Shown one piece after another: positions 56,109-64,000 of a DNA stretch of 64,000 nt (position 1 is its first letter; every line of letters begins with the position of its first letter). The stretch spans positions 23,560 through 87,559 of the forward strand of contig JAUSFN010000013.1 in the NCBI GenBank assembly GCA_030649935.1, in the 5' to 3' direction. The notes beneath the pieces were generated by a model. That model did not search any database. It had not been told where the DNA came from and was given only the letters and a program-made list of their open reading frames with translations. The position numbers and the translations under genes were made by a program. Source of the stretch: Candidatus Planktophila sp. (lineage in GTDB: Bacteria; Actinomycetota; Actinomycetes; Nanopelagicales; Nanopelagicaceae).

Positions 56109-57590
56109 ATGGTGACTAAAGAAAGGCCCTCATTTAATTCGCACAATCCAGTAACTGGAGAAGCAATTGGTACGTATCCAATTTTTAGCAAGAGCGAAAT
56201 CGAGGAAGTTGTTAGCCGCGCGCGCACCACAACGGTGAAATGGCAAAGGATTGGTTTCAATGGTCGCCGGCAGGTATTGCTCGCATGGAGTTCACTCATC
56301 ATGAAACGTATAGAGCAGATCGCCGGGTTAATTAGCTGTGAAACCGGAAAGCCGATGAGCGATGCTATGTTAGAAGTGAGTATCGCTGTAAACCACATTG
56401 AATGGGCGGCGCGGCATGCCGAATCGATTTTGCGCACCTCATATCGCCGCCCCGGATTATTAATGGCCAATATGGCGGCAACTGTTGAGCGCTCCCCATT
56501 TGGCGTGATTGGCGTAATTGGACCCTGGAACTACCCAATTTTTACTCCGGTTGGTTCAAATTCATATGCATTAGCTGCGGGTAATACCGTTCTCTTTAAA
56601 CCAAGTGAGTTCACGCCAGGTGTGGGAATGTGGCTCGAAGGGAGTTTTAATGAGGTTGCACCCTTCGCCGATATTTTCACGACGATTACGGGTTTAGCGC
56701 AAACTGGTAGCGAACTCTGTGTGAGTGGAATCGACAAGCTCTCATTTACTGGCTCGACTCGTACGGCAAAGTTAGTGGCTGCCCAGTGCGCATCGGTAAT
56801 GGTCCCTGTCGTTCTTGAGTGTGGTGGCAAAGATCCGGTAATCGTGGCAGCCGATGCCGATATTAAACGTGCGGTTGATGCAACAATGTGGTCTGCCATG
56901 GCTAATGCTGGTCAATCATGTATTGGTGCAGAGCGCGTATATGTCGATGAAAAAGTTGCCGATGAGTTTATTGCTCGAGCAATTGAACTTGCCTCAACGA
57001 TTCATGCAGGTGCGCCAGGGGACGGCAACTACGGACCTGCAACAATGCCTTCCCAGATCAAGGTTATTAACTCCCACATCAAGGCGGCGATTGCAGATGG
57101 TGGTATTTGTGTTTATGGAGGACCACAATCGGTGAAAGCGCCATTCGTACAACCAGTTGTGCTAATAAATGTTCCTGAGAGTTCGATAGCGGTACGCGAA
57201 GAAACGTTTGGTCCGATAATTATTATTAATCGGGTTTCAACAATGCGTGAAGCGATCGATCTTTCAAATGCATCACGTTATGGCCTCGGTGCAAATGTCT
57301 GGTCTAAACGACAAGGAAAGAAAATAGCGTCTCAACTTCAGTGCGGAATGGTTGCAATTAATTCGACTTTCGCTTTCGCAACAATTGCTTCTGTACCTTT
57401 TGGGGGTGTCAAAGATAGTGGCTCGGGCCGAGTTCATGGTCCTGAAGGTCTCTTGGAATATACCTTCGCACGTACAGTTGTGCGTACTCGCTTTCATTTG
57501 CCGCTGAAGCTTTTAAGTTTTATGCGCAGCCCACACGATGATGCACTAGTAATTAAATTAACCAAACTACTCAAAGGACGACTAAGCTGA
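56109..57590 (+). CDS. Aldehyde dehydrogenase family protein
   Basis: 493 residues from ATG 56109 (an upstream TTG frame is out of context). Motifs: GPWNYPIFTPVG, substrate-cofactor SFTGSTRTAKLV, catalytic Glu in LECGGKDP and catalytic Cys in NAGQSCIGAERV, then EETFGP. Likely NAD(P)+-dependent oxidation of an aldehyde; which one is unknown. TACGCT is 7 nt upstream. Confidence 0.92.
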   Translation: MVTKERPSFNSHNPVTGEAIGTYPIFSKSEIEEVVSRARTTTVKWQRIGFNGRRQVLLAWSSLIMKRIEQIAGLISCETGKPMSDAMLEVSIAVNHIEWAARHAESILRTSYRRPGLLMANMAATVERSPFGVIGVIGPWNYPIFTPVGSNSYALAAGNTVLFKPSEFTPGVGMWLEGSFNEVAPFADIFTTITGLAQTGSELCVSGIDKLSFTGSTRTAKLVAAQCASVMVPVVLECGGKDPVIVAADADIKRAVDATMWSAMANAGQSCIGAERVYVDEKVADEFIARAIELASTIHAGAPGDGNYGPATMPSQIKVINSHIKAAIADGGICVYGGPQSVKAPFVQPVVLINVPESSIAVREETFGPIIIINRVSTMREAIDLSNASRYGLGANVWSKRQGKKIASQLQCGMVAINSTFAFATIASVPFGGVKDSGSGRVHGPEGLLEYTFARTVVRTRFHLPLKLLSFMRSPHDDALVIKLTKLLKGRLS

Positions 57591-57603
57591 AATAAACCTA
57601 GAG

Positions 57604-57915
57604 TTAATATCTAGGGGCGTTGCGTGTACGTTCAGTATTAGGTCTTCGTTGATCTTTTTTAGACCAACATGCACTGTGCCAATGACGGCGGCTCTCCTGA
57701 TCATCTTCAAGCCAGGCAACAATGTGCGGAACCGCAAGGGGAATCATCTGATCACAGCCAGGACAGCGATATGGTTTATTTGATCCAGATCCAGTTAATT
57801 TGCGAACTGTATACAGACCTTCTTGGTGCTCTTCAAAGCTTTGATTCGATGTCGGGCCTTCACGATCATCTGATTTAGGCCGCCTATTTTTGGGATAGTT
57901 TCTGCGCGGACTCAT
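57604..57915 (-). CDS. Small actinobacterial zinc-finger-like protein
   Basis: 103 residues with a basic N-terminus (MSPRRNYPKNRRPK), CPGCDQMIPLAVPHIV as a CxxC zinc site, and RRHWHSACW supplying further ligands (His, His, Cys). Such proteins in actinobacteria are often mislabelled ATP/GTP-binding protein; no nucleotide site is visible. Function unknown. It is divergent from the ABC ATPase gene (41 nt apart). Confidence 0.82.
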   Translation of the reverse strand: MSPRRNYPKNRRPKSDDREGPTSNQSFEEHQEGLYTVRKLTGSGSNKPYRCPGCDQMIPLAVPHIVAWLEDDQESRRHWHSACWSKKDQRRPNTERTRNAPRY

Positions 57916-57956
57916 ACCGATATTTTCTCACAGTATTGGCATAGTACTATCGCACT

Positions 57957-58808
57957 ATGAATGCGATTGAAGTAACTGGCCTACGAAAGAGTTATGGGCC
58001 AATTCATGCGGTCAGAGGGATCGACTTATCAATTTCATCGGGCGAAATCTTTGCTCTTCTAGGACCAAATGGCGCAGGAAAGACAACTACGGTTGAAATT
58101 TTGGAGGGCTTTCGAAACCGTGATAGCGGACAAGTCAGCGTCCTAGGTTTTGATCCCCGCAACGAAGGACACGCTGCCCGTGAGTGGCGTAATCGGATCG
58201 GAATTGTTTTGCAGTCAACGTCGGATTCAGGTGATTTAACGGTTGTTGAAACTATCGATCACTTCAGTGGTTACTACTCCAATCCTCGAAAAGTTGATGA
58301 AGTGATACATGCCGTTGGCTTGGATGACAAGGCCGGTTCGCTCATCCGTAAACTTTCGGGAGGTCAACGCAGACGTCTAGATGTCGCCCTCGGCATAGTT
58401 GGCAATCCAGAGCTTCTTTTTCTGGATGAACCTACGACTGGCTTTGACCCAGAGGCAAGGCGAGCATTTTGGACACTGATTGAAAACCTACGAGGAAGTG
58501 GCACCACAATTCTGCTTACAACCCATTACTTAGATGAGGCAGAAGCGCTCGCCGATCGCGTCGCAGTCATAAATAATGGTCAGATTATTGAAATCTCTTC
58601 ACCAACCGAGCTCGGTGGACGAAGTACTTCTAAAGCTCTTGTTACGTGGCGCGAGGCTGGTGAGTTAAAGTCCGAGGCGACTGATAATCCTACAGCTCTA
58701 GTTAATAAACTAACCTCCATCTTTAATGGTGAAATTCCAGAGCTCACTGTAAGTCGCCCATCTTTAGAAGATATTTACCTTCGAATGATTGGTAAAACGC
58801 ATGAATGA
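57957..58808 (+). CDS. ABC exporter ATP-binding protein (DrrA/CcmA type)
   Basis: 283 residues: Walker A GPNGAGKTTT, signature LSGGQRRRLDVALG, Walker B LLFLDEPTTGFD and the H-loop THYLDEAEALADR. The ATG has TACTAT 6 nt upstream. It overlaps the permease gene by 8 nt. Export of a drug or lipid-like compound is typical of the group. Confidence 0.95.
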   Translation: MNAIEVTGLRKSYGPIHAVRGIDLSISSGEIFALLGPNGAGKTTTVEILEGFRNRDSGQVSVLGFDPRNEGHAAREWRNRIGIVLQSTSDSGDLTVVETIDHFSGYYSNPRKVDEVIHAVGLDDKAGSLIRKLSGGQRRRLDVALGIVGNPELLFLDEPTTGFDPEARRAFWTLIENLRGSGTTILLTTHYLDEAEALADRVAVINNGQIIEISSPTELGGRSTSKALVTWREAGELKSEATDNPTALVNKLTSIFNGEIPELTVSRPSLEDIYLRMIGKTHE

Positions 58809-59595
58809 GATTCCTAGCGCCATCTCACTCGGCATTCGACGCGGGGGTTTTGAGATTCGACAGTTTTCAAGGCAACGAGAGTCCGTTGTTTTTACACTTT
58901 TTTTTCCAGTAATTTTGCTGGCAATTTTCGGATCGGTCTTTAAAGACACTATCGCTCCAGGAGTAACATTTTCCCAGTACTTTGCCGCGGGAATGATTGC
59001 ATCAGGTCTGGTTAATACTGGCTTTCAAGCACTTGCAATTACAATTCCTTTAGAGCGCGACTTCGGAGCACTTAAGCGGTTGCGCGGAACACCAATGCCT
59101 GCATCTAGTTATTTTATTGGAAAGGCGATTCTTGTCACAGTTAGCATGGTCATACAGATTTTCATGCTTTTTGGATTCGGCTTACTCTTCTTTGGTCTTG
59201 AAATGCCAACTGGCGCTGATAAATGGATTACTTTCGCATGGTTGGTTGTACTTGGAAGTTCATGTTCGACCGCACTCGGAATCGCATTTTCAATTATTCC
59301 AAAGAGTGGCCGAGGAGCATCGGCAGTTGTTTCGCCCATCGTAATTATCTTGCAGTTCTTCAGCGGCGTATTTTTCATTTTTACACAACTCCCACCCTGG
59401 ATGCAACAAATCGCTGCAATTTTTCCACTCAAATGGCTCACCCAAGGCATGCGATCAGTCTTTTTACCAGATTCCTTTGCAACTCAAGAGATCGCAAAAT
59501 CCTGGGAAAATGAACGAACTTTTGCGGTATTACTAGTCTGGCTCATCATCGGAGCCTTCTTTTCACTCCGCAAATTTAAGTGGGACCGTGATTAA
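58801..59595 (+). CDS. ABC-2 type permease
   Basis: 264 residues, six predicted helices (ABC-2 fold), with GLVNTGFQALAITIPLERDF and FSGVFFIFTQLPPWMQQIAA ... PLKWLTQGMRSVFLPD as in DrrB-type permeases. The start ATG 58801 sits within the end of the ATPase gene (ATGAATGA). It partners with the ATPase. Confidence 0.93.
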   Translation: MNEIPSAISLGIRRGGFEIRQFSRQRESVVFTLFFPVILLAIFGSVFKDTIAPGVTFSQYFAAGMIASGLVNTGFQALAITIPLERDFGALKRLRGTPMPASSYFIGKAILVTVSMVIQIFMLFGFGLLFFGLEMPTGADKWITFAWLVVLGSSCSTALGIAFSIIPKSGRGASAVVSPIVIILQFFSGVFFIFTQLPPWMQQIAAIFPLKWLTQGMRSVFLPDSFATQEIAKSWENERTFAVLLVWLIIGAFFSLRKFKWDRD

Positions 59596-60235
59596 GCGCC
59601 TATTAATCCTTGTTATTGCGTTAACGTTAATAACACCAGTAGCGACAAGCGCTACTCAGTCACCTTCTCCAACCCCGAAGGCCACAGCAAGCAATAAAGC
59701 AACGCCAATTAAAAAGCCAGTTGTAAAAAAGATTGCGGTTATAAAAAAGAACGTCGTTACAAAAAAGGGCAAAAAACGCATCTCCCCTTCACCCTCTCCA
59801 AAGTGGCCACCCGTTGGTTTCAAATCTAGCGGTGAGGTTTTTGCCAAAATTCCGAGCGCTAAGGAGTTAATTGGAACGGCATCCAATGATAAGAAATTAG
59901 CTAAAGCGCTGGCTCAAAAAGTTGATGGGGTGCCAATTTGTGAGAAATTCTCGTGTGGTGCAATTCAAGTTGCATCCCTCAATGGCTGCACGTGGTGGGA
60001 GGTTAATGCCAAGTTAGCAGGTGAGGTTTCCACTGAAGATGCAACAAGGATAGTTTTTGGAACTATCCGAGCATTAGTTAGAGCGACGGCGCCTAAAGAG
60101 ATTGTGACTGTTCTGCTTGTTAGCCAAGAGCCTTTAGAACTCCATCACCGAATATCAGGGATTTCTGCAAACTGTCACCATGATGCTGCAAGTGAGAAAA
60201 TCCCAAGTTCAACGTATACAGCGAGCAATAATTAG
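59588..60235 (+). CDS. Secreted or anchored Lys/Pro-rich protein
   Basis: 215 residues from GTG 59588 (8-nt overlap with the permease). Signal peptide (1-21), then a low-complexity stretch rich in Lys, Pro, Thr and Val (22-75), then a compact domain with four cysteines (VPICEKFSCGAIQVASLNGC ... SANCHHD). Coupling to the exporter suggests related transport or cell-envelope function; no family recognised. Confidence 0.72.
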   Translation: MIKRLLILVIALTLITPVATSATQSPSPTPKATASNKATPIKKPVVKKIAVIKKNVVTKKGKKRISPSPSPKWPPVGFKSSGEVFAKIPSAKELIGTASNDKKLAKALAQKVDGVPICEKFSCGAIQVASLNGCTWWEVNAKLAGEVSTEDATRIVFGTIRALVRATAPKEIVTVLLVSQEPLELHHRISGISANCHHDAASEKIPSSTYTASNN

Positions 60236-60804
60236 CGATTAGCTCCAGGAACCCATAGCTGATCACCAATATCTTTATTTACATGTCGAGCTAAAACAAA
60301 GAGTAAATCTGAACAACGGTTTAAATACTTTGCAGTTATTGGACTAACTCCGCCGCCAAAGGCGTGAATTGCCGCCCATGTACACCGTTCTGCACGGCGC
60401 ACAACGGTGCGAGCGACATGAAGATGTGCAGCCGCTGGTGTGCCCGAAGGCAATACAAATGAGCGCAAAGGTTCTAAATCGCTGTTGTATCTATCGATCG
60501 CCTCTTCTAAGAATTTAATCTGGGATTCAAGAACGCGAAGCGGCTCAAAGGCCGGCGAATCTACCACCGGCGTGCACAAATCGGCACCAACATCAAAGAG
60601 ATCATTTTGAATTCGCACTAACAATGCGCGGACATCCTCACTTAAATTTTCTGTAGCAAGCACTACTCCGATGGAGGAGTTAGCTTCATCCACGGTGGCG
60701 TACGCCTCAAGGCGCGGATCATTTTTCGATGTTCGGCTCATGTCGCCTAATGAGGTCGTTCCATCGTCGCCGGTCTTAGTGTAAATACGCGTCAAATTAA
60801 CCAT
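60232..60804 (-). CDS. Cob(I)alamin adenosyltransferase (PduO type)
   Basis: 190 residues. ATP-binding N-terminus TRIYTKTGDDGTTSLGDMSR followed by YATVDEANSSIG and the C-terminal RRAERCTW motif of PduO-type ATR enzymes, which make adenosylcobalamin. The ATG has TAGGCT 6 nt upstream. Start codons of this gene and murA are only 28 bp apart. Confidence 0.93.
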   Translation of the reverse strand: MVNLTRIYTKTGDDGTTSLGDMSRTSKNDPRLEAYATVDEANSSIGVVLATENLSEDVRALLVRIQNDLFDVGADLCTPVVDSPAFEPLRVLESQIKFLEEAIDRYNSDLEPLRSFVLPSGTPAAAHLHVARTVVRRAERCTWAAIHAFGGGVSPITAKYLNRCSDLLFVLARHVNKDIGDQLWVPGANR

Positions 60805-60832
60805 GCCTATAGCCTATAAGTAGACTGCGGCC

Positions 60833-62092
60833 ATGGCATCTCTCGATCGTTTCCGCGTCACGGGAGGAGCAAACCTTCGTGGAGAGGTTACCGTCACCGG
60901 AGCAAAGAACTCCGTCCTAAAACTAATGGCGGCATCGATTTTAGCCACTGGTACGACAACAATCGAGAATGTGCCAGAGATTGCCGATGTCGACATCATG
61001 TCCGATCTCTTAACGCGTCTGGGCTGCAGGGTAATCCACGAAAGAGATACCGTGACAATTGATGTTCCTGAAAACCCAGGACACCGTGCAGATTATGATT
61101 TGGTGCGAAAAATGCGTGCCTCTATAAATGTTTTAGGTCCACTCGTCGCTCGAATTGGTAAAGCTGAGGTAGCACTACCTGGTGGGGATGCAATTGGATC
61201 GCGAGGATTGGATTTTCACATCAAGGGCTTAGAGGCATTAGGTGCGAGTGCGCACATTGAACACGGTTATGTAATCGCCGAAGCAGTACATGGATTATCT
61301 GGAGCCTTAATAGAACTTGATTTTCCAAGTGTTGGCGCCACAGAGAATATTATGACGGCAGCTGTATTAGCTAAAGGTGTAACAACAATCGAAAACGCCG
61401 CACGTGAACCAGATTTAATCGATCTCGGCGAATTCTTACTTTCAATGGGTGCAAAGATTCAAGGCCTCGGAACTCCTCTCATCACCATAACTGGAGTGGA
61501 AAAATTGAATCCTACAAACCATGTAACAATTCCTGATCGCATCATTACTGGGACCTGGGCATTTGCTGCGGCAATGACACGAGGTGACATTACAATTCAT
61601 GGTGCGCGTGCTAAGGATTTAGAACTGCCCCTCGAAAAACTCGTTAGCGCTGGGGCGATCGTGACATCGACTTCCGACGGTATACGCGTACGCATGGATT
61701 CAAGGCCACACGCTATCGATGTGGTAACTCTTCCTTATCCCGGCTTTCCTACAGATTTACTTCCAATGGTTATTGCCTTGAACTCGATTGCCGTTGGACA
61801 CTCTTTAGTTACTGAAAATGTATTTGAGTCACGTTTTATGTTCGTCAACGAACTCATACGACTTGGAGCACAGATATCGATCGATGGCCACCATGCATCA
61901 ATTAACGGAGTGCCAGAGCTATCTGGGGCACCAGTTGAGGCCACCGATATTCGTGCCGGCGCAGGTTTAGTTCTAGCAGCTCTCGTAAGTGAGGGTGAAA
62001 CAACTATAGATGCCGCCTTCCATGTAGATCGTGGCTATCCTAACTTTACTGAGCAACTTGTCAGCCTAGGAGCGAAAGTGAGCCGTGAATAA
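60833..62092 (+). CDS. murA: UDP-N-acetylglucosamine 1-carboxyvinyltransferase (MurA)
   Basis: 419 residues; first committed step of peptidoglycan synthesis. The active-site loop reads [15 protein letters not shown] with Asp119 in place of the usual Cys, as in mycobacteria, which predicts natural fosfomycin resistance. Other blocks: [30 protein letters not shown] and [19 protein letters not shown] is 6 nt before the ATG. GlpX starts on its last base. Confidence 0.97.
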   Translation: MASLDRFRVTGGANLRGEVTVTGAKNSVLKLMAASILATGTTTIENVPEIADVDIMSDLLTRLGCRVIHERDTVTIDVPENPGHRADYDLVRKMRASINVLGPLVARIGKAEVALPGGDAIGSRGLDFHIKGLEALGASAHIEHGYVIAEAVHGLSGALIELDFPSVGATENIMTAAVLAKGVTTIENAAREPDLIDLGEFLLSMGAKIQGLGTPLITITGVEKLNPTNHVTIPDRIITGTWAFAAAMTRGDITIHGARAKDLELPLEKLVSAGAIVTSTSDGIRVRMDSRPHAIDVVTLPYPGFPTDLLPMVIALNSIAVGHSLVTENVFESRFMFVNELIRLGAQISIDGHHASINGVPELSGAPVEATDIRAGAGLVLAALVSEGETTIDAAFHVDRGYPNFTEQLVSLGAKVSRE

Positions 62093-63012
62093 TGCCTACA
62101 GTCCCAGATCGCAACTTAGCCCTCGAACTAATTCGTGTAACAGAAACTGCTGCGATTGCCGCAGCTCCGTGGGTAGGTCGTGGTGAGAAAAATTTAGCTG
62201 ATAAAGCTGCAGTCGAAGCAATGCGCGAAATGATTAATACCGTTGATATGGCAGGTGTTGTAGTTATTGGTGAAGGTGAAAAAGATGATGCTCCAATGCT
62301 CCATAATGGTGAGAACGTTGGAAATCAGCAAGGGCCATCGTGTGATGTTGCAGTCGATCCAATAGATGGGACCTCATTAACTGCAAATGGAATGAATGGA
62401 GCAATTTCCGTAATCGCCTTATCTCCTCGCGGAACTATGTTTGACCCTACGACCTCTTTTTATATGAACAAGATTGTCACTGGACCAGAGGCCGCTCATG
62501 TTATTGACATACAGGCAACGACTGCCGAGAACATACATGCAGTTGCGAAGGCAAAAAATTTAGCGATTAGTGACATTACAGTTGTGGTACTAAATCGTCC
62601 ACGACATGCACAATTAATTGCAGAGATCCGCGCTGCAGGTGCGCGCATCCGCTTAATTCAAGATGGTGATGTTGCTGCCGCGATTGAAACTGCACGGCCC
62701 AACACAGGCATTGATTTATTGATGGGCGTCGGTGGGACTCCAGAGGGGGTAATTGCTGCAGCTGCGATGATTTGTTTAGGCGGGGCTATTCAAGGTCAGT
62801 TGTATGAAGATGGCAAGCCAGTTGGTGCAATCTTATACACCAAGGATCTTGTGAACTCTGAAGATGTTTTCTTAGCGGCAACTGGAATAACTGATGGAGA
62901 GTTAATCAAGGGAATCCGCTATACAAGTTTTGGTGCTATAAGTCAGTCAATCGTGATGCGTGGTCAATCAAAGACTGTTCGCGTAATTGAAACTGAACAT
63001 CACATAAAGTAA
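62092..63012 (+). CDS. glpX: Class II fructose-1,6-bisphosphatase
   Basis: 306 residues with GlpX signatures: [13 protein letters not shown] and [12 protein letters not shown] (metal ligands), GVGGTPEGV, and the C-terminal [13 protein letters not shown]. It produces fructose-6-phosphate in gluconeogenesis. It overlaps the murA stop by 1 nt (TAATG). Convergent with the ATP synthase genes. Confidence 0.96.
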   Translation: MPTVPDRNLALELIRVTETAAIAAAPWVGRGEKNLADKAAVEAMREMINTVDMAGVVVIGEGEKDDAPMLHNGENVGNQQGPSCDVAVDPIDGTSLTANGMNGAISVIALSPRGTMFDPTTSFYMNKIVTGPEAAHVIDIQATTAENIHAVAKAKNLAISDITVVVLNRPRHAQLIAEIRAAGARIRLIQDGDVAAAIETARPNTGIDLLMGVGGTPEGVIAAAAMICLGGAIQGQLYEDGKPVGAILYTKDLVNSEDVFLAATGITDGELIKGIRYTSFGAISQSIVMRGQSKTVRVIETEHHIK

Positions 63013-63013
63013 G

Positions 63014-63268
63014 TTACTTGCTCACAGTCTCAGTAAGAATAGAAACCCGATTATTTGATACCGATATAAAACCACCACTTACTGTAAATGCAGTGGTGCT
63101 TCCATCAATACCTTTTATGCTGACAGCTCCATCGACAAGTACTCCAAAGAGCGGCGCGTGATCGCTCAAAATTCCGAGATCACCTTCAACGGTACGGGCA
63201 GAGACAAATGAAGCCTGCCCCGACCATACGCGCTCAGTTGGAGATACGAGTTCGACGTTGAGTGTCAT
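63014..63268 (-). CDS. atpC: ATP synthase epsilon subunit (short form)
   Basis: 84 residues: N-terminal beta-sandwich (LNVELVSPTERVWSGQASFV, GDLGILSDHAPLFGVL) and nothing of the usual C-terminal helical hairpin, so it is shorter than the 130-140 residues of typical epsilon subunits. Other actinobacteria also have reduced forms. It connects gamma to the c-ring. Lies 6 nt after atpD. Confidence 0.9.
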   Translation of the reverse strand: MTLNVELVSPTERVWSGQASFVSARTVEGDLGILSDHAPLFGVLVDGAVSIKGIDGSTTAFTVSGGFISVSNNRVSILTETVSK

Positions 63269-63274
63269 GTTTTT

Positions 63275-64000
63275 TTACTTTCCAACACTTGCCGCTAGTT
63301 CGGCAGCACGGCGCTCTACATCATCTAGGCCACCGCACATGAAAAAGGCCTGCTCTGGAACGTGATCGTACTTTCCATCGGCAAGGGCCTCAAAGGCTGC
63401 AATTGTGTCGACTAGTGGTACGAATGAGCCTTCAATGCCAGTGAAGACTTTGGCAACGAAAGTATTCTGAGACAAGAAACGCTGAATACGTCGTGCACGG
63501 CCAACGAGTACTCGGTCATCTTCAGATAATTCATCGATACCAAGAATTGCGATGATGTCTTGAAGATCCTTATAACGCTGCAAGATCTGTTTAATTCGGT
63601 TAGCGACACGGAAATGGTGTTCACCGATGTAGCGTGGATCCAAGATGCGCGATGTTGAGTCAAGTGGATCCACAGCTGGGTAAATGCCAAGCTCTGAAAT
63701 CGGACGGGACAAAACAGTTGTGGCATCTAAGTGAGCAAAAGTTGTATGTGGAGCTGGGTCAGTAATGTCATCGGCAGGAACATAAATCGCCTGCATAGAT
63801 GTAATTGAGTGACCACGTGTAGATGTGATGCGCTCCTGTAGCTGACCCATTTCATCGGCCAAAGTTGGCTGATAGCCCACAGCAGATGGCATACGGCCAA
63901 GAAGAGTTGATACTTCAGAGCCAGCTTGAGTAAATCGGAAAATATTGTCAATGAACAAAAGAACATCCTGCTTTTGTACATCGCGGAAGTACTCGGCCAT
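63275..64000 (-). CDS. atpD: ATP synthase beta subunit, C-terminal part (cut by window end)
   Basis: The last 241 codons of F1 beta, with the gene continuing beyond 64000. Visible blocks: [59 protein letters not shown] and the C-terminal helical domain ([20 protein letters not shown]). The Walker A segment lies outside the window. It forms part of the catalytic F1 head. Confidence 0.97.
   Translation of the reverse strand: MAEYFRDVQKQDVLLFIDNIFRFTQAGSEVSTLLGRMPSAVGYQPTLADEMGQLQERITSTRGHSITSMQAIYVPADDITDPAPHTTFAHLDATTVLSRPISELGIYPAVDPLDSTSRILDPRYIGEHHFRVANRIKQILQRYKDLQDIIAILGIDELSEDDRVLVGRARRIQRFLSQNTFVAKVFTGIEGSFVPLVDTIAAFEALADGKYDHVPEQAFFMCGGLDDVERRAAELAASVGK

Noticed and set aside
57597..57615. 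Small hairpin CCTAGA/TCTAGG as a terminator after the aldehyde dehydrogenase
   Set aside because: Only 6 bp, no T-run, and it overlaps the stop region of the opposite gene; could be chance.

Overview
The window looks like chromosome from a moderately AT-rich actinobacterium (Actinomycetota). The lineage markers are a DUF3052 gene beside homodimeric aceE, GlgE next to GlgB, a MurA with Asp instead of the catalytic Cys, a fused RNase H/acid phosphatase, DUF4032, a class D/E-type sortase and an atpD-atpC...cobalamin adenosyltransferase-murA neighbourhood. Many genes have a TANNNT -10 box exactly 6 nt before the start codon, which predicts leaderless mRNAs. A streamlined freshwater lineage of the Nanopelagicales type is a reasonable guess, but that is inference.

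Layout. 0.2-10.7 kb: copper handling (BNR/Asp-box protein with a metal-binding tail, polyferredoxin-like membrane protein, CopA with an N-terminal cupredoxin domain, two-component system, SHOCT protein, Tat-exported multicopper oxidase, GDCCVxC protein) plus an SDR and a 3' relic of a second oxidase. 10.9-14.5 kb: a sortase and two DUF3494 surface proteins, with the relic of a second sortase between them. 14.6-18.8 kb: stress and redox genes (small amphipathic protein, flavoprotein disulfide reductase with a zinc ribbon, Hsp20, metal permease with divergent ArsR).

18.8-27.0 kb is the most unusual part. It is an accessory array of small genes cut into blocks by direct repeats that match the 3' end of the RNase P RNA gene rnpB, which sits intact at 26997-27354 (minus strand). 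The copy nearest rnpB is a 154-bp near-identical duplication flanking a MntA/HepT toxin-antitoxin pair. Copies farther away are short and progressively more degenerate. Cargo includes AHSA1, DUF2200, GNAT, XRE, DUF1801-MORN, VOC, MarR, F420-type reductase and GDT1 genes and at least four broken genes. No recombinase gene was found in the window. The simplest reading is serial site-specific insertion of integrase-less cassettes at the 3' end of rnpB.

27.4-41 kb is a nitrogen-scavenging block: gamma-glutamyltransferase and a formimidoylglutamase-like arginase-family gene on the plus strand, facing a long minus-strand series of dipeptide/oligopeptide ABC transporter, MOSC protein and hutU-hutI-hutH. 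Imported peptides and histidine could thus be turned into glutamate and ammonia. 41-64 kb is mostly core genome: lipoprotein, RNase H/phosphatase, CT398-type zinc-ribbon protein, tRNA-Val, peroxiredoxin, DUF3052, aceE, glgE-glgB, MFS exporter, YbbN-like protein, DUF4032, AI-2E transporter, hydrolase, aldehyde dehydrogenase, ABC exporter, cobalamin adenosyltransferase, murA, glpX and atpC-atpD, the last running off the window end.
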